Assembly (NCBI RefSeq): GCF_026151205.1
Contig: NC_087083.1
Location: 8,865,460 to 8,929,459, forward strand
Direction of reading: 5' to 3'
DNA from: Bolinopsis microptera
Taxonomy: Eukaryota; Ctenophora; Tentaculata; Lobata; Bolinopsidae
DNA: 64,000 nucleotides
Each line of letters opens with the position of its first letter. The first letter of the stretch is position 1. The notes below the pieces were generated by a model. It was not told the DNA's origin. It saw nothing but the letters and a program-made list of their open reading frames with translations, and did no database searches. The position numbers were made by a program, and so were the translations under genes. Below, in pieces: positions 25,611 to 37,372 of this stretch.

Positions 25611-28600
25611 CAGTGGCGTAACGTTACTTTGTGCCGCCCCCCTGCTGATCAAAATTTGCCGCCCCTATCTGGAGCCGGCTCGCTTGGCTCGCCGAAATTT
25701 TCCCCCGCAAAAAAGTTGGGTACTTTTTTTGGTGCCCCCTACAGCTTTTTGCCGCCCCCTGAAGCAAAAATGGTACCCGACCGGACGCTAAATTCGACAG
25801 GGCAGTACACCAATAAGGCGCTTTTCGGTGAAATCAGACCAAATCCAGGAAAAATACCGCCCCCCCCCCCCCCCCCCCCCCCTAAGGTGCCGCCCCCTGG
25901 GGGGGGCCAATGACTACCAATGGAGACTTTTGGGGACTAATGGGGACTAAAAATCATGGGGACTAGAGGTCAACTCGTTGACGTAATTCACCATTTGTCC
26001 CCATAAGTCCCCAGAATTTTTGACAGTTATTTATGGTTTTCAAGTTAGTTTAATAACGATACGATCGAGATGTTTTGTCCAAGATAAGAGTAGGATAAAT
26101 CTGACTTAAAAGTAAAATGATAAGCCCGGTTGTAATGTGTTCTACGGGGGGGGGGGGGGAGCTCATGTTATTTTTTGTCCGTTTTTGTCCGTTCAATTTT
26201 GTCCGTTTTCAGAAAATAGGGTACCGAACGGACAAAAACGGACAAAAATTGTAACTTTTGATTTAAATTTTCTCCACAATTTGTAACAGGCTATTTGCAG
26301 AAATGGGTAGCACGGTTAATGACCATGGTCCTTTCTCAAACTTTTAATCCTCAATTAGGCACAAAGAATAACATAAAAAGGGATGAAAAGGGAATTTTTA
26401 AATGAAAAATATCATGTAACAACTTTTCCATATTATTATTTCTGGAGAGTGAAACTCTGTTAAGCCAAAAGATTCTTGAGCACATTTTGAGTCAGACTCA
26501 AATACGTTTAAAAACATTTTAGTATAACAATAAATTGTATAAACAATAACACCAACAATAATTATAAATTGAACAAATTATTGAGAGATGAAAGTGAGGA
26601 AGAGGGAGAGCAGAGGGGGACTGAGGAGGGGGACTGAGGAGGGGACTGAGGAGGAGGAGGGGGCTGAGGAGGATAAAGAGGACTGATGAGGAGGAGGAAG
26701 AGAACGAGGAGGAGAAGAAGAAGGACTCAGGAGGAGAAGGACTGAGGACCTGAGGGCTGAGGAGGAGGAGGAGGAAGACTGAGAAGGAGGAGGACTGAGG
26801 AGGAGGAGGACTGAGAAGAAGGAAAACTGAGGAGAACCGAGGATGCGGACTGAATAGGAGGATGAGGAGGAGGAGGAGGATGAGGAGGAAGGAGAACTGA
26901 GGAGGGGGAGGAGGAGTAAAACTGAGGAGGACTAAGGAGGAGGAGTACTGAGGAGGACTGAGGAGGAGGACTGAAGAGGGGGACTGAGGAGGAGGAGGAG
27001 GACTGAGGAGGATGGCTGATGAGGAATGATGAGGAGAAGGAGGTGGATGAGAAGGATGAGGAGGAATAAGGAGAAGGAGGAGAAGTAGGAGGACTGGTGA
27101 AGAGGATTGATGAGGAGGAGGCGGAGGAGGATTGAGGAGGATGACTGATGACTGGTGAGGAATGACGAGGAGGGGAAGGAGGTGAATGAGGAGGATGAGG
27201 AGGACTAAGGAGGAGGAGGAGAAGAAGGACTGGTGAAGAGGATTGATGAGGAGGAGGACTGATAAGGAGGAGGAGGAGGACTGAGGAGGAGGACTGAGGA
27301 GTAGTAGGAGGATGACTGAGGAGGGGAGGAGGAAAAGGACTGAGGAGAATCAGGATGACCCAGGAGGAGGACCCAGGAGGAGGAGGAGGCAGAGGACTGA
27401 GGAGGATGACTGAGGAGGAGGACTGAGGAGGAGAAGGAGGAGGACTGAGAAGGAGGAGGACTGATGAGAACTGAGGAGGAGGAGGAGGAGGACTAAATAG
27501 GAGGAGGAGGAGGAGGGGATTGGGGAGGACTGAGGAGGGGGACTGAGGAGGACTGAGGAGGAGGAGAACTAAGGAGAAATATGAGGAGGATGAGGACTGA
27601 GGAGGATGGCTGAGGAGGCTGACTGAGAGGGAGGAGGAGGAGTAAAACTGAGGAGGACTGAGGAGAAGGAGGATGAGGACTGAGGAGGACTGAAGGAGGG
27701 GAGGCGGAGGAGGACGACTGATGAGGAATGATGAGGAGGGGAAGGATGTGGATGAGGAGGATGAGGAGGACTAAGGAGAAGGAGGAGGAGTGGGAGAAGG
27801 AGGACTGGTGAAGAGGATTGAAGGAGGAGGAGGACTGAGGAGGAGGAGGACTGAGGAGTAGTCCAGTAGGAGGAGTACTGAGGAGGGGAGAACGAAGAAG
27901 AGGAGGAAGAAGAGGAGGAAGAAGAGGGGAAGGAGGTGGATGAGGAGGATGAGGAGGACTAAGGAGGAGGAGGATAAGAAGGACTGGTGAAGAGGATTGA
28001 TGAGGAGGAGAACTGATAAGGAGGAGGAGGACTGAGGAGGAGGACTGAGGAGTAGTAGTAGAAGGATGACTGAGGAGGGGAGGAGGAAGAGGACTGAGGA
28101 GAATCAGGATGACCCAGGAGGAAGACCCAGGAGGAGGAGGAGGCGGAGGACTGAGGAGGATGACTGAGGAGGAGGACTGAGGAGGAGGAGGAGGAGGAGG
28201 AGGACTGAGAAGGAGGAGGATGAGGACTGAGGAGGAGGAGGAGGAGGACTGATGAGGATGGCTGAGAATGACTGAGAGGGAGGAGGAGGAGTAAAACTGA
28301 GGAGGACTGAGGAGAAGGAGGATGAGGACTGAGGAGGAAGACTGAAGAGGGGGACTGAGGAGGAGGAGGGGAGGCGGAGGAGGACGACTGATGAGGAATG
28401 ATGAGGAGGGGAAGGAGGTGGATGAGGAGGATGAGGAGGACTAAGGAGAAGGAGGAGAAGGAGAAGGAGGACTGGTGAGGAAGATTGATGAGGAGGAGGA
28501 CTGATGAAGAGGAGGAGGAGGACCGTTGAGGAGGAGGACTGTGGAGGAGGACTGAGGAGGAGGAGGACTGAGGAGTAGGAGTAGGAGGAGGACTGAGGAG

Positions 28601-29744
28601 GGGAGGAGGAAGAAGACTGAGGAGGATCAGGATGACCCAGGAGGAGGATCCAGGAGGAGGACTGAGGAGAACTGAGGAGTAGTCGAGGACTGAATAGGAG
28701 GAGGAGGGGGACTGGGGGAGGACTAAGGGGAAGGATGAGGAGGAGGACTGAAGAGGAAGAGAAGGAGGATGAAAAGGAGGAGGACTGAGGAGGAGGGGGA
28801 GGAGGAGGAGGAGGAGGAGGACTGAGAAGGAGGAGGATGAGAACTGAGGAGGAGGAGGAGGAGGACTGAGGAGGATGGCTGAGGAGGACGACTGAGGAGG
28901 AGGACTGAGAGGGAGGAGGAGGAGGAGGAAGACTGAGGAGGAGAAGGACTGAAGAGGAGAAGGAGGAGGAGGACCCAGGAGGAGGACCCAGGAGGAGGAT
29001 CCAGGAGGACCGTTCTACCACTGTACAAGTCAGTTCAGATTGAGGTAAATTGAAGTTTAGCTCTCGTGAAGGTAGAAGTAGCCGACTTGCTGAACTCTTG
29101 AATCTTTTGACCCATCTTATAATCGAATGAAAAATCATGAATTAACCCTTCGCCTTACCCTCCTAATACACTTCAAGATGTTAGATGATGGGTGAATGAG
29201 TATTTATAACAGCCGTTCTGTGAACAGACTTGGGTGATCTTTATTTTAAGCACTGGCAAGTACTCTTTTGTGAATATTTTCATAAATGATCGTCAAAAAC
29301 AAAAGAAACCAACGCCAATTTCAAATTACTGAGCATATCATTTCAAACAAATCAATACAAAAGTAATAAGAAAAATTGATAATGCGTTTATTTTCCTTGC
29401 GCTACAACTCGTGTTACTAGATCAATCTGATAAAATAAGCGTATATATGCAATATGTCTCCTCAATGTTGTCATTGGTAGTCGCCCCCGCCCCCTCCCTT
29501 AATTTATCTGAGGTACTCTAACAGCCCTCAAGTAGCTCCCAAGAAGTCAGGAATGTCCAGTGACCATTTATAAATATTCTAGACTTCAGTCTTGAGACGT
29601 TTACGATCTGGTCTGGAGAAGCCAGATTTTTTGAAATCTAAATGGGGACTAATGGAGACTTTTGGGGACTAATGGGGACTAAAAATCATGGGGACTCGGG
29701 GTAAAATCGTTGACGTAATTCCCCAAGTCCCCAAAAGTAGTCAT

Positions 29745-29775
<31 letters not shown>

Positions 29776-29819
29776 GCCCCCTGCTAGAAGGGGTAGCAGG
29801 GGCAGTCGTTACGCCACTG
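25611..29819. mobile_element. Inner hAT-type element
   Basis: The ends are CAGTGGCGTAACGTTAC at 25,611 and GTCGTTACGCCACTG ending at 29,819. A perfect 8-bp target duplication GATGAAGT lies at 25,603-25,610 and 29,820-29,827. It contains poly-C runs, a large purine array, and a direct-repeat pair (GGAGACTTTTGGGGACTAAT) near 25,922 and 29,657. No transposase is recognisable, so it is a non-autonomous copy swollen by microsatellite expansion. Confidence 0.88.
26586..29010. repeat. Degenerate GAGGAGGACTGA purine array
   Basis: About 2.4 kb of GGA-rich sequence on the plus strand with irregular GAGGAGGACTGAGGA units and recurring longer blocks (GGTGGATGAGGAGGATGAGG). The long minus-strand ORF rich in Pro, Ser and Leu at 28,104-29,138 is a by-product of this composition, not a gene. 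Confidence 0.95.
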
Positions 29820-30009
29820 GATGAAGTGTCCCACCATTTCGAGGATACAACCATGAAATCTCTAAAAAAGTGTGTTTCTAGAGCAAATGCGCAGTATTGC
29901 TAGTACTTCTGGTGAGTTTTTCAAAATTGTCCTACATTCAAACGACGTTTGGGTCCTCCCCCCACACAGCAGGGTCAGCAGGGCCCTTTGTTACGCCGCT
30001 GTACCTGGT

Positions 30010-31233
30010 CTGATGTATTTTTTTAAATATAGAAAGTGGAGACTCCCGTTTCTTCCCCAGAATCAATTGATAAACATTTTAATTATAATTTCATAGCCTT
30101 AATAATATTGAAAGCAAGTTTTAAGTTGATGTGACTGAAATTACCTGCAGTTTGGGGAGTAGATACCCAATCAATGCCCCCGTAATTGTCGAAATCAAGA
30201 TGGTTGGCAAACCTCCAAAGTTCATAATGTGTTTTAGCTGCATGAGGAATTGAATGTTATATTCTATGTACTTAATTCGTTACATTTACAAACAAAGATC
30301 AAATCCACTTTAAGGGGGGGATTGAAAACTGAAAACTGTAATAGAAGATGGAACTGCAACAATCTCAAAATCTGACAGGGGGAATTCGAATGATGAACTC
30401 AAAATAAAATCGATATGACAAAGAGCATCAAAATTATCTAGTCAACATGACTATAATAGCACATGTCATGACCTTTAAATAATATAATAGGGATAATTTT
30501 GTGTACCCAATAGTTAAAGGGTTAAGATTTGATCACTAAACTGCTTCAACTCGTACAGTAACTGATTGACCCTCGTAGGGTATAGGTAAGTGCAGTCTGT
30601 GTCAGAATCTGCTTGCCAAATCCCCGCATTGGGGGTGTCTGCATACAATAGTAAGGGTGATGAACAACGGCATAGTGTAGATTATGAATTGACTGAACAA
30701 ATGGTGAATTTTAAGAGCTGTAGGACAAACATATCTGCAAAACTATTCGTATAAAATGGGCAATTTAAACTGTCTCAAGTATATGTGATGTGTGCAAACA
30801 CTATGAATTAATCGATGACCTTAAATCTCACTCATGTTTTATGTTTTAGAAAAAGAGCCCGATTGGTGTAAACTGAAGGGCATATAATCTTTGTTGGAGG
30901 TAGATTTTGGCTCTGGCGCGTGTGTATTCAGAAAGCAACTATAACTCAACTAACACTGAATTTTATTTTTGAGGTAAACTGTCGCGTATATCCATTACTT
31001 TGTAATTATTAAACAAAACGTGCGGTTTAAATTGGGTGTTTTGAAACAACAAAACGAGATACCAATTAAATTAGATTTTTTTTTAAATTATGTTTATAAA
31101 CAATAAAACTTAAACTTGAAACTATGAACTAATGATTTTTTTATTTTTGTTTGATTGCGCGATTGTAAATAAAACGTAAAATTCCAAATTTGTTTTTAAT
31201 TTTCTATTTGTACAACTTATTAAAGGTTTGTAA
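30010..31233. other. Non-genic interval
   Basis: AT-rich unique sequence between two transposable elements. I recognise no gene or repeat in it. Confidence 0.5.
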
Positions 31234-31416
31234 CCTACCAGGACGCGCGCCGAGTTGGACTCGTCGACGGTCCTTAAAATATTTGAAACAAATATTTTAC
31301 GAGTATCACACGTTAATAAAACTTACTAAAATTTGTTTTTTATAAATAAAGCTTTTTATATTTAGCTTAGAGCACTTTTTAGATATTTTTAAATGATTTA
31401 CTGTATGTCATTTTCA

Positions 31417-31543
31417 TACGTTGTATATGACCCGCCGCGCACGAGTGCGCGGCTCCCCAGCTGTATCGTAGAAACTCTACTCTCTTTACATCATAGTGAA
31501 ACGACCGTGGGAGTCACGACGTGATATATACAAGTATGTCATA
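31417..31543. mobile_element. GC-hairpin mini-element, copy 1
   Basis: It begins CATACGTTGTATATGACCCG, carries a GC hairpin (GCCGCGCACGAGTGCGCGGC) and ends near GTCACGACGTGATATATACA. TATGTCAT flanks both sides, consistent with a 8-9 bp target duplication. A second copy interrupts the kinase pseudogene at 36,651-36,747. Confidence 0.75.
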
Positions 31544-32080
31544 CATTTGGAAAATATTGAATATTACTTGTCAACATTTTTTTCAAAATAGCGCGCGCCG
31601 CGCTAGTTTCTTTTTGTGAAAAAGTGGTGCAAAATAGTGCGTGAAAATCAGTTTATTTAATTAATTAACAATGTACAAACGAAAAGCAACACCTCACGTC
31701 CTCACACTGGCATGTAAAAACATGCTAGTCTAGTATAACACAGGGGGAGCTTAAACCAAGTTTACGATCAAACATTGCATTTGGCATTGCCATTTGTAGA
31801 TTCAAAAATATCAAAAAATACATTCATCTTGAACCACAGTGCACAGGTCTTCAATATAATTGTTTACATTTCAGTTGATACATGTTTCGTATCCCTTCGG
31901 CGGCGCGCGCTTCGCGCGCGAAAAGTGGCATGCAACGTATGTCAACATTTCAGTTAACGTTATATCAAAAAATAATTTAACGTCATCATTACCACTTGAT
32001 GACGTCATCAAGTTAACCATTTTAAAAACTTGAAATGCCCTTCAAAATGTGATGGCATATTAAAATTAAATAATTGTTTA

Positions 32081-33684
32081 GGGCCGTATTTACCAACCTT
32101 TAGGTCATACTTAAACAGCAGTTTAAGGATGAGGTCGCACTTAAAAAGGAGTTTAAGTGGCAACTCTACAAATGGTATTCACGAAATTCTCTTTTAAGTG
32201 TCACCCTTAATTTTTAAGTGTCACACTTAAAATCCCTCAAAATTGGTATTTACCAAATCGAGTCATACTTAAGTTCGTACTTAAACTCACACTTAAAACG
32301 ACTATTTTTAAGGTACACCTATGTCACCCTTAATCTGCAGACCTCATACTTAAAGTTTAAAATCTGTTACATATGTAACAGTTATATTCTAAAATATATT
32401 ATAGTTGGTTATGATTAGCGGTTATATTATTATAGCTGTCATATTAGAGCTAAACGTATTGATTTTGACTCATTTACAATTAAGATCTCTACTCATTTAA
32501 CGGTTAATTATGTACTTGCACCGTGTGAAAAACTATAAAAACACTAGCGTTTCAAGAGTAAAAATAGTGTAAATATTGAAGTGAAAGTAAAATATTCATA
32601 ATAAAATCAGCTATGTTTTCACCCTCAAGCTCGGAGGGAAGGCCACCTGAAAATGGTAATCGGGATGAGGTTGGCACCAAATTGACTGTAAGGCCCTTCA
32701 AAATCTCCATCCACAGTTCATGCCTTTCTGACATCTGTATTCGCTGCGTGGTCAGCATCCCCATTCTCGCTTGATGTATCTCTTCTGCCCGCTCCTGGTA
32801 CGCCTCTTCTGTTGTTGTCCTCTTACAGTTAAACTTAAGGTGAGATGACGAGGCAGGAAAATTCTTTACCTCGTTCTTCACTCCCAACGAGGGTTTTTTC
32901 TTTGAGCTTGCTGAATGTCGCCACAAGAGATCTGCAAAGCCGTTGCGCCACAGAGAGCTGCTGTACCGGGCACAATGGGGAATTGGTTTGTTTCCTGTAC
33001 TGAGAAAGTAGGGGCTCTACGGCTTGGAGGATGAGAAGAAAACATTCTATCTTGACTCGAAATCGGTAGTAAAAATCTACGTCATCGTATGCCTCCAGTA
33101 GGTTAAATCGGTCTCTTAGACAGGCCTGCGCTGAATAACTCTAGATTCTACCCGCTGCCGTTGTAGGTTTAACAAGTCGTCGTAACTCAATACTCATTCA
33201 TTATTCAAATTTACTAAAGTTTAATCAGGAGCAAACAAATCAGACAAACGGATTTCGATCAGAAACATATTACAGCAACTCGCAAACATTGGTTTACCTC
33301 CAGATAGCTTTGTGCTAACAGCTCTCCTGATAATTAGTAAAATTTGTTAATCTTGCTCTCTATTTAATCTCTCAGCAGTCTATTTTCCCCTAATTACCTC
33401 CTGATACTCATCATGTTCTTATACAATACATTACAATACATCTAATTCTGCACTTAAAGTGTCAGTTCAGTGATAAAATTTTGGTGAATAACAATTTTTG
33501 TTAAAGGTTGACCTCCCACTTAGAGCATAAGTGGGAGGTCAACCTATAAATTAAAGTACGAGCTATTTCCAGTTGGTAAATACGAATTTCGATTAAGGTC
33601 CAACTTTTTAAGTGTCACTTTAACGTGATACTTAAAATTCTTCCTTTAAGGTCGTACTTTAAGCAAATTTGGTAAATACGGCAT
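32081..33684 (-). mobile_element. Decayed PIF/Harbinger-type transposon
   Basis: The terminal inverted repeats are GCCGTATTTACCAA (32,083) and its complement (about 33,669-33,682). On the minus strand at 33,113-32,896 the frame reads DRFNLLEAYDDVDFYYRFRV, then ECFLLILQAVEPLLSQYRK and LSVAQRLCRS, which matches the N-terminus of HARBI1-like transposases. The following open frame (to 32,552) has KKKPSLGVKNEVK and a charged helical stretch EEAYQERAEEIHQAR. It may be part of the Myb/SANT-like protein these elements carry. The catalytic DDE core is missing, so this is an internally deleted copy. The target duplication is unclear. Confidence 0.72.
33505..33545. repeat. Perfect 18-bp hairpin
   Basis: The arms AGGTTGACCTCCCACTTA and TAAGTGGGAGGTCAACCT flank a 5-nt loop, GAGCA. 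It sits inside the Harbinger-like element near its right end. Confidence 0.92.
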
Positions 33685-34699
33685 TCTAAAAATTTACCGG
33701 AAAGTTTTCCTACCTTGCTCCTTCATAATAAAAATATTCGCTATTGAAGCTAGGAAGTTAGTGCGTTTTCGAAGAATAATTTTATAAAAACGCAAAAGTT
33801 GTGAATTAGTATTTTTTGGTGTTGGACCATTTCTTGGGTTGTGGGGCTCAATTTTGCTTTTTTTTGGAGGACTTCGCCGCTTCGACGCGCCGCGCAAACT
33901 AGCATTCTTGCTTCGACGATCTCGACGGATTGACATCGTCAATCAAGCTTTTTTTAAGGTCTAAATTGTGTTATAGGCTAGTTTTGAAGTTGAACATCGA
34001 AAATTTGCACACGTGGGCACACGCCCAAATTGATTTAAAATTGCTAAAATCACTGAAAATTGTTATTTTCACGATTTTTATCAAATTTAGAGTCCCGTTG
34101 TGATACAAGTTCTTTTTGAAATCTTTTAACGGGTGATACTGAATACTCGTAAAATATTTGTCTAGTCCAACTCGGCGCGCGTCCTGGTAGGGTGTAAACC
34201 TACAATAAATCTTCTGAAACTTTGCATGCTTATCAAACTATATATAAAATACCACTATGCAAAAATTTACGGTGATTCAGTATTGTATGCGCACACAATG
34301 TCCGCTCAAAGTTTACATGTGCGAAAGGTGAGAATTTTGCTCATTCGTGATTTCGAATAAATTCTGCTTTCCCACGATATTTAAATGGCATTATATGTAT
34401 ATGAATTTAATGACAACTTGAATGAGTAAAAAGTGCCATATTCAGCTCAGTCAGTTATAAACAGATATGCCTACCTAAACGCAAGGAAACGTTTTCAAAG
34501 GTAAAATTTCGAAATCGTTGAAATTACCTCGTTATTAATTGTTAATGTTAATATGTAATATTAATGAAGTTATGAGTGTACATTTCGGCTTTGTAAATTA
34601 TCCTGACATTATAATCAAAAAGAGATGATATTTGACCAAAACCCATAATCATGGGTAGAGTGTACCGCTACCAGTGTCTCTCTTTTCCAAACAAAAGGA

Positions 34700-35345
34700 C
34701 ATGATCTTACAACAATCTTACATCAAACGCCTGATCATATCAACGACAAAGTCACCAAACTTAATCAAGAATCATGGATTACTGATGGTCCCAGACACAC
34801 TAAACTGACACTTGGACACAAAAATTAAACATCAACATCATCAAAAATCTCAACACTACACTCAGTAACAACAAACAAAATTACAGAACTGCAGTGCACC
34901 TCATCACGCAGGGACAAAAGGAAATCGCGGCATGTACGGAATCGCGATTTTCCTCATTATTTGCGACAAATTTTATGTATAGTTTAATGTATAGTCTGTT
35001 AAAAATCGCGGTATCCAGTATCGCGATTTTTGGCCAAAATAATAGCGAAATCCTTTTGTCCCTGTCATCACGGGACATTGTGGCCTCAGCAAACACCTAC
35101 ACACCATTCGCAAATCAGACACAAGTGCTTGTCCTAAATGCGGCGACGAAGAGAAGACTGTCTCACACTTTCTCGGACAGTGCCCGGCTATTGCCCAAAT
35201 AAGAGGTCAATATTTCCGGGACTAATACCTCTCTGTCAATGACATATTCGACAACCAACACATCTCCACCATGATTGTCAACTTTGCAAACCACACTAAA
35301 CGCTTAATGGTGCCAAAGGAGTTGGACCAGACAGGTGTAACATAG
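34700..35345 (+). mobile_element. LINE ORF2 C-terminal remnant (RNase H end and zinc knuckle)
   Basis: Once the MITE inside it is removed, the plus strand reads NYRTAVHLITGHCGLSKHL, then CPKCGDEEKTVSHFLGQCPA. This is the end of a non-LTR retrotransposon pol (ITGH...L followed by a CPxCGxxExTxxHFLxxCP knuckle). A stop (TAA) follows QYFRD at about 35,224. Upstream stops show it is a dead copy. The AT-rich tail near 35,560-35,590 may be its 3' end. Confidence 0.78.
34909..35064. mobile_element. hAT-like MITE inserted in the LINE remnant
   Basis: 156 bp with ends CAGGGACAAAAGGAAATCGC and the complement GCGAAATCCTTTTGTCCCTG. The 8-bp target duplication TCATCACG is perfect (34,901-34,908 and 35,065-35,072). 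Deleting the element and one duplication restores the LINE reading frame (HLITGHCG), so the insertion post-dates the LINE copy. Confidence 0.92.
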
Positions 35346-36420
35346 CGACTACTTTAACGCCGTCTTATTTCGCCTCTCTCTTCCACACTCAACCACCACT
35401 TAAGCGTTCATCTATGACACACCCCACAACACTTACCATCATCCTTGATTACACATCTTGATTCCACCGCGGCATCCTCCCACAGGACTGCCATACCCCA
35501 GAGGTAGGCAAAGCATTCATATGCTATCCTCTCGTGGGCCAACCAGGCCCAGCCTCTCTTTTTTTTTTTTAAGAAAAAAAAAAGAAAAAAGGAAATGATA
35601 TTAATTTGAATAACCGTCCGTAAATGCAAATTGATACCGAGAACGAAATCGGTCGCTCGCTTTTTCCAATCAATAAGCTTTATAATTATTACAATTCGTA
35701 AGCCGTGTCTCCTTCTTAATTTTAGTCCTCTCGGAATACAGCCAGGGGCCCCGATTTACCACATAGTTTGGGGAAAGGAAAATTGTGGGATAAAGAGAAA
35801 AGGTATGGTAAATCGAGGTAGTACTTTCTGACGTTTTTCCAATTTTGAATGATGTCGCCATATTGAAGAAGTCGAGTGCGAACTTGTAGCGCGATGCGTT
35901 ACTAGATCGGCGAGATGCGCTACTGTGCCGCGCCGAGCTGCCATGAATTGACATCGTCAATTAAAGTGCGAACCTACAAGTTTGTCCCTTTCCAAACATA
36001 CATAATTAACTAATAGTTTGAATTTTCAGGTTTAGTCAGAAAAGAAGTTCTGTGCACAAATAGCTACATTACACATGTGAGAAGCTTCTTGTCTTGAATA
36101 CTTCTAGTCTAATAACACTGAATGTCTGCTAGACTAACTGCACTCTAGTCTTAGACAGCCAGTGGCTGGGTCACGTGATACCCATATAAGGGTATACTCA
36201 CCACGTGACTCACCATACGGCTGTTATCAAGCAATCAGTGCAGCTATTAGGGCTCTTAAAAATCCACACTTAATTAGGCGCGTAATGATCGTTACGTAAT
36301 GTCACGTGACCACGTAATTACTCGTGCCTAACAGTTTAGTTATCCCTCCCATAATGATACGGGAAATAAGGGGCGGTATGAATAAGGGGAGGTGAAGGTT
36401 GGAGTGCATCATCTAGTTCA
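35346..36420. other. Non-genic interval with a dispersed repeat
   Basis: It contains a family copy beginning CCCGATTTACCACATAGTTT (35,752) whose second half resumes at about 35,966 (GTGCGAACCTACAAGTTTG). The same family is uninterrupted at 38,391-38,545. Several CACGTGAC motifs lie at 36,172-36,310. No gene recognised. Confidence 0.6.
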
Positions 36421-36429
36421 TCTCTACTT

Positions 36430-37372
36430 TCCAGCTCCAACTTTCTTGATAACCTCTTACCCAAACATTTACCTCGACTGTACAAAAGCTTCGCTTCTAA
36501 CCCACACGATATGTACGGAGACAGATCTGCACTACATACTGGTGGATCAAATTGGATCTGGAGGGTATGTATCGACCTCGGTCCTGGACACAAAACAGAA
36601 GTGTGCGGTGAATATCGTCTCTGATATGAAGTGCTTACGGAAGACCTTGTCATACGTTGTATGACCCGCCGCGCACGAAGTGCGCGGCTCCCCCTGTATC
36701 CCCCTTCACTATAGTGAAGCGACAGTGGGGGTCACCACGTGATACAAGGAAGACTTGGTGCCCCAGATTCAACAAGAACGTCCCGGATGAAGTGGCACTG
36801 TGGTTGCCTCTCTACCATCCCAATCTAGTGTCCCTTCTGGAGGTGTTCTACGACGAGGAAAAACAACTACTGGATGTATGAGATGGATCTCTTCAACTAC
36901 ACGGACCTCTCACCTCCATGCACTGCTTCCAGAGTTATCACCCGGCAGGTTGTCCACTACCTCGTCCCCGGGACATCAAGGACGAGAACATCCTCCTCAA
37001 CCCCATCACCCTCCAGACCAAGCTGATAGACTTTGGTAAACTGTCCAGTAAACTGTCCCCGACCCTGGAACCCTAGTTACCCTACATGACACCACCTACC
37101 AAGAACAGATGTGTACCTCCCTCCGGAGTACTACAGAGAGAAGAAATACTCCGCTTTCCCTGCTGCCGTCTGGACTATCTGCTGTTTGGTCCACTGCCTC
37201 ATCGCTGGAGACTGTCCTTTTAACGATAAGACGGAGATCAGAGACTATGTTAGATTACAGTGGCTGGATGATGGAGACGATCTGGCTAAGGAGGTTATTA
37301 ACCAGTGCATACAGAGTGATGCAGACCAGAGGCTTAATGTTGTTAGTTTTGTTGAAACATCGGTGGTTTAAT
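36430..37372 (+). pseudogene. PIM-like serine/threonine kinase, processed pseudogene
   Basis: An intronless kinase fold can be followed through several frames. In order: the glycine loop IGSGGYV at about 36,550; CAVNIV, where the usual catalytic Lys of VAVK is Asn; VPDEVALWLPLYHPNLVSLL; DIKDENILLNP (catalytic loop, HRD partly lost); LIDFG (metal-binding motif); VYLPPEYYREKKYSAFPAAV; CCLVHCLIAGDCPFND; and VINQCIQSDADQRLNVVSF. The order and motifs fit PIM-type kinases. It is broken by at least three frame changes and by a 97-bp insertion at 36,651. The absence of introns suggests retrocopy origin, but I see no clear poly-A tail. It is not expected to encode an active kinase. Confidence 0.82.
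36651..36747. mobile_element. GC-hairpin mini-element, copy 2, inside the kinase pseudogene
   Basis: It starts CATACGTTGTATGACCCGCC and ends CACCACGTGATACAA, with an internal GC hairpin. The flanks GGAAGACCTTGT (36,639-36,650) and GGAAGACTTGGT (36,748-36,759) look like a slightly diverged 12-bp target duplication. It is the same family as the copy at 31,417. Confidence 0.8.

Larger units (their letters stand above)
25257..30001. mobile_element. Outer hAT-type element (nested pair)
   Basis: The ends are CAGTGGCGTAACGTTG at 25,257 and TTTGTTACGCCGCTG ending at 30,001. The 8-bp target duplication TACCTGGT is perfect (25,249-25,256 and 30,002-30,009), as expected for hAT transposition. Once the inner element is removed only about 535 bp remain, including a LINE fragment, so this copy is non-autonomous. 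Confidence 0.85.
31234..34191. mobile_element. 2.96-kb element with 28-bp perfect terminal inverted repeats
   Basis: The left end begins CCTACCAGGACGCGCGCCGA and the right end is its exact reverse complement over 28 bp (34,164-34,191). Just inside each end a second matching block (ACAAATATTTTACGAGTAT) extends the symmetry. TGTAA occurs at both outer flanks, with one extra G on the right, and may be the target duplication. I do not recognise a transposase belonging to this element. It contains the GC-rich mini-element at 31,417 and the Harbinger-like element at 32,081. Confidence 0.8.

Noticed and set aside
28104-29138. 344-codon Pro/Ser/Leu-rich ORF on the minus strand
   Set aside because: It is the complement of the GGA-rich array; composition alone explains it.
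35670-35960. Minus-strand ORF beginning MTMSIHGSSARHSS, and a similar MTMSIRRDRRSKNAS at 33,942
   Set aside because: The two share TTGACATCGTCAAT-type DNA near the start but then diverge, with low-complexity Ser/Arg content; more likely a shared repeat than genes.
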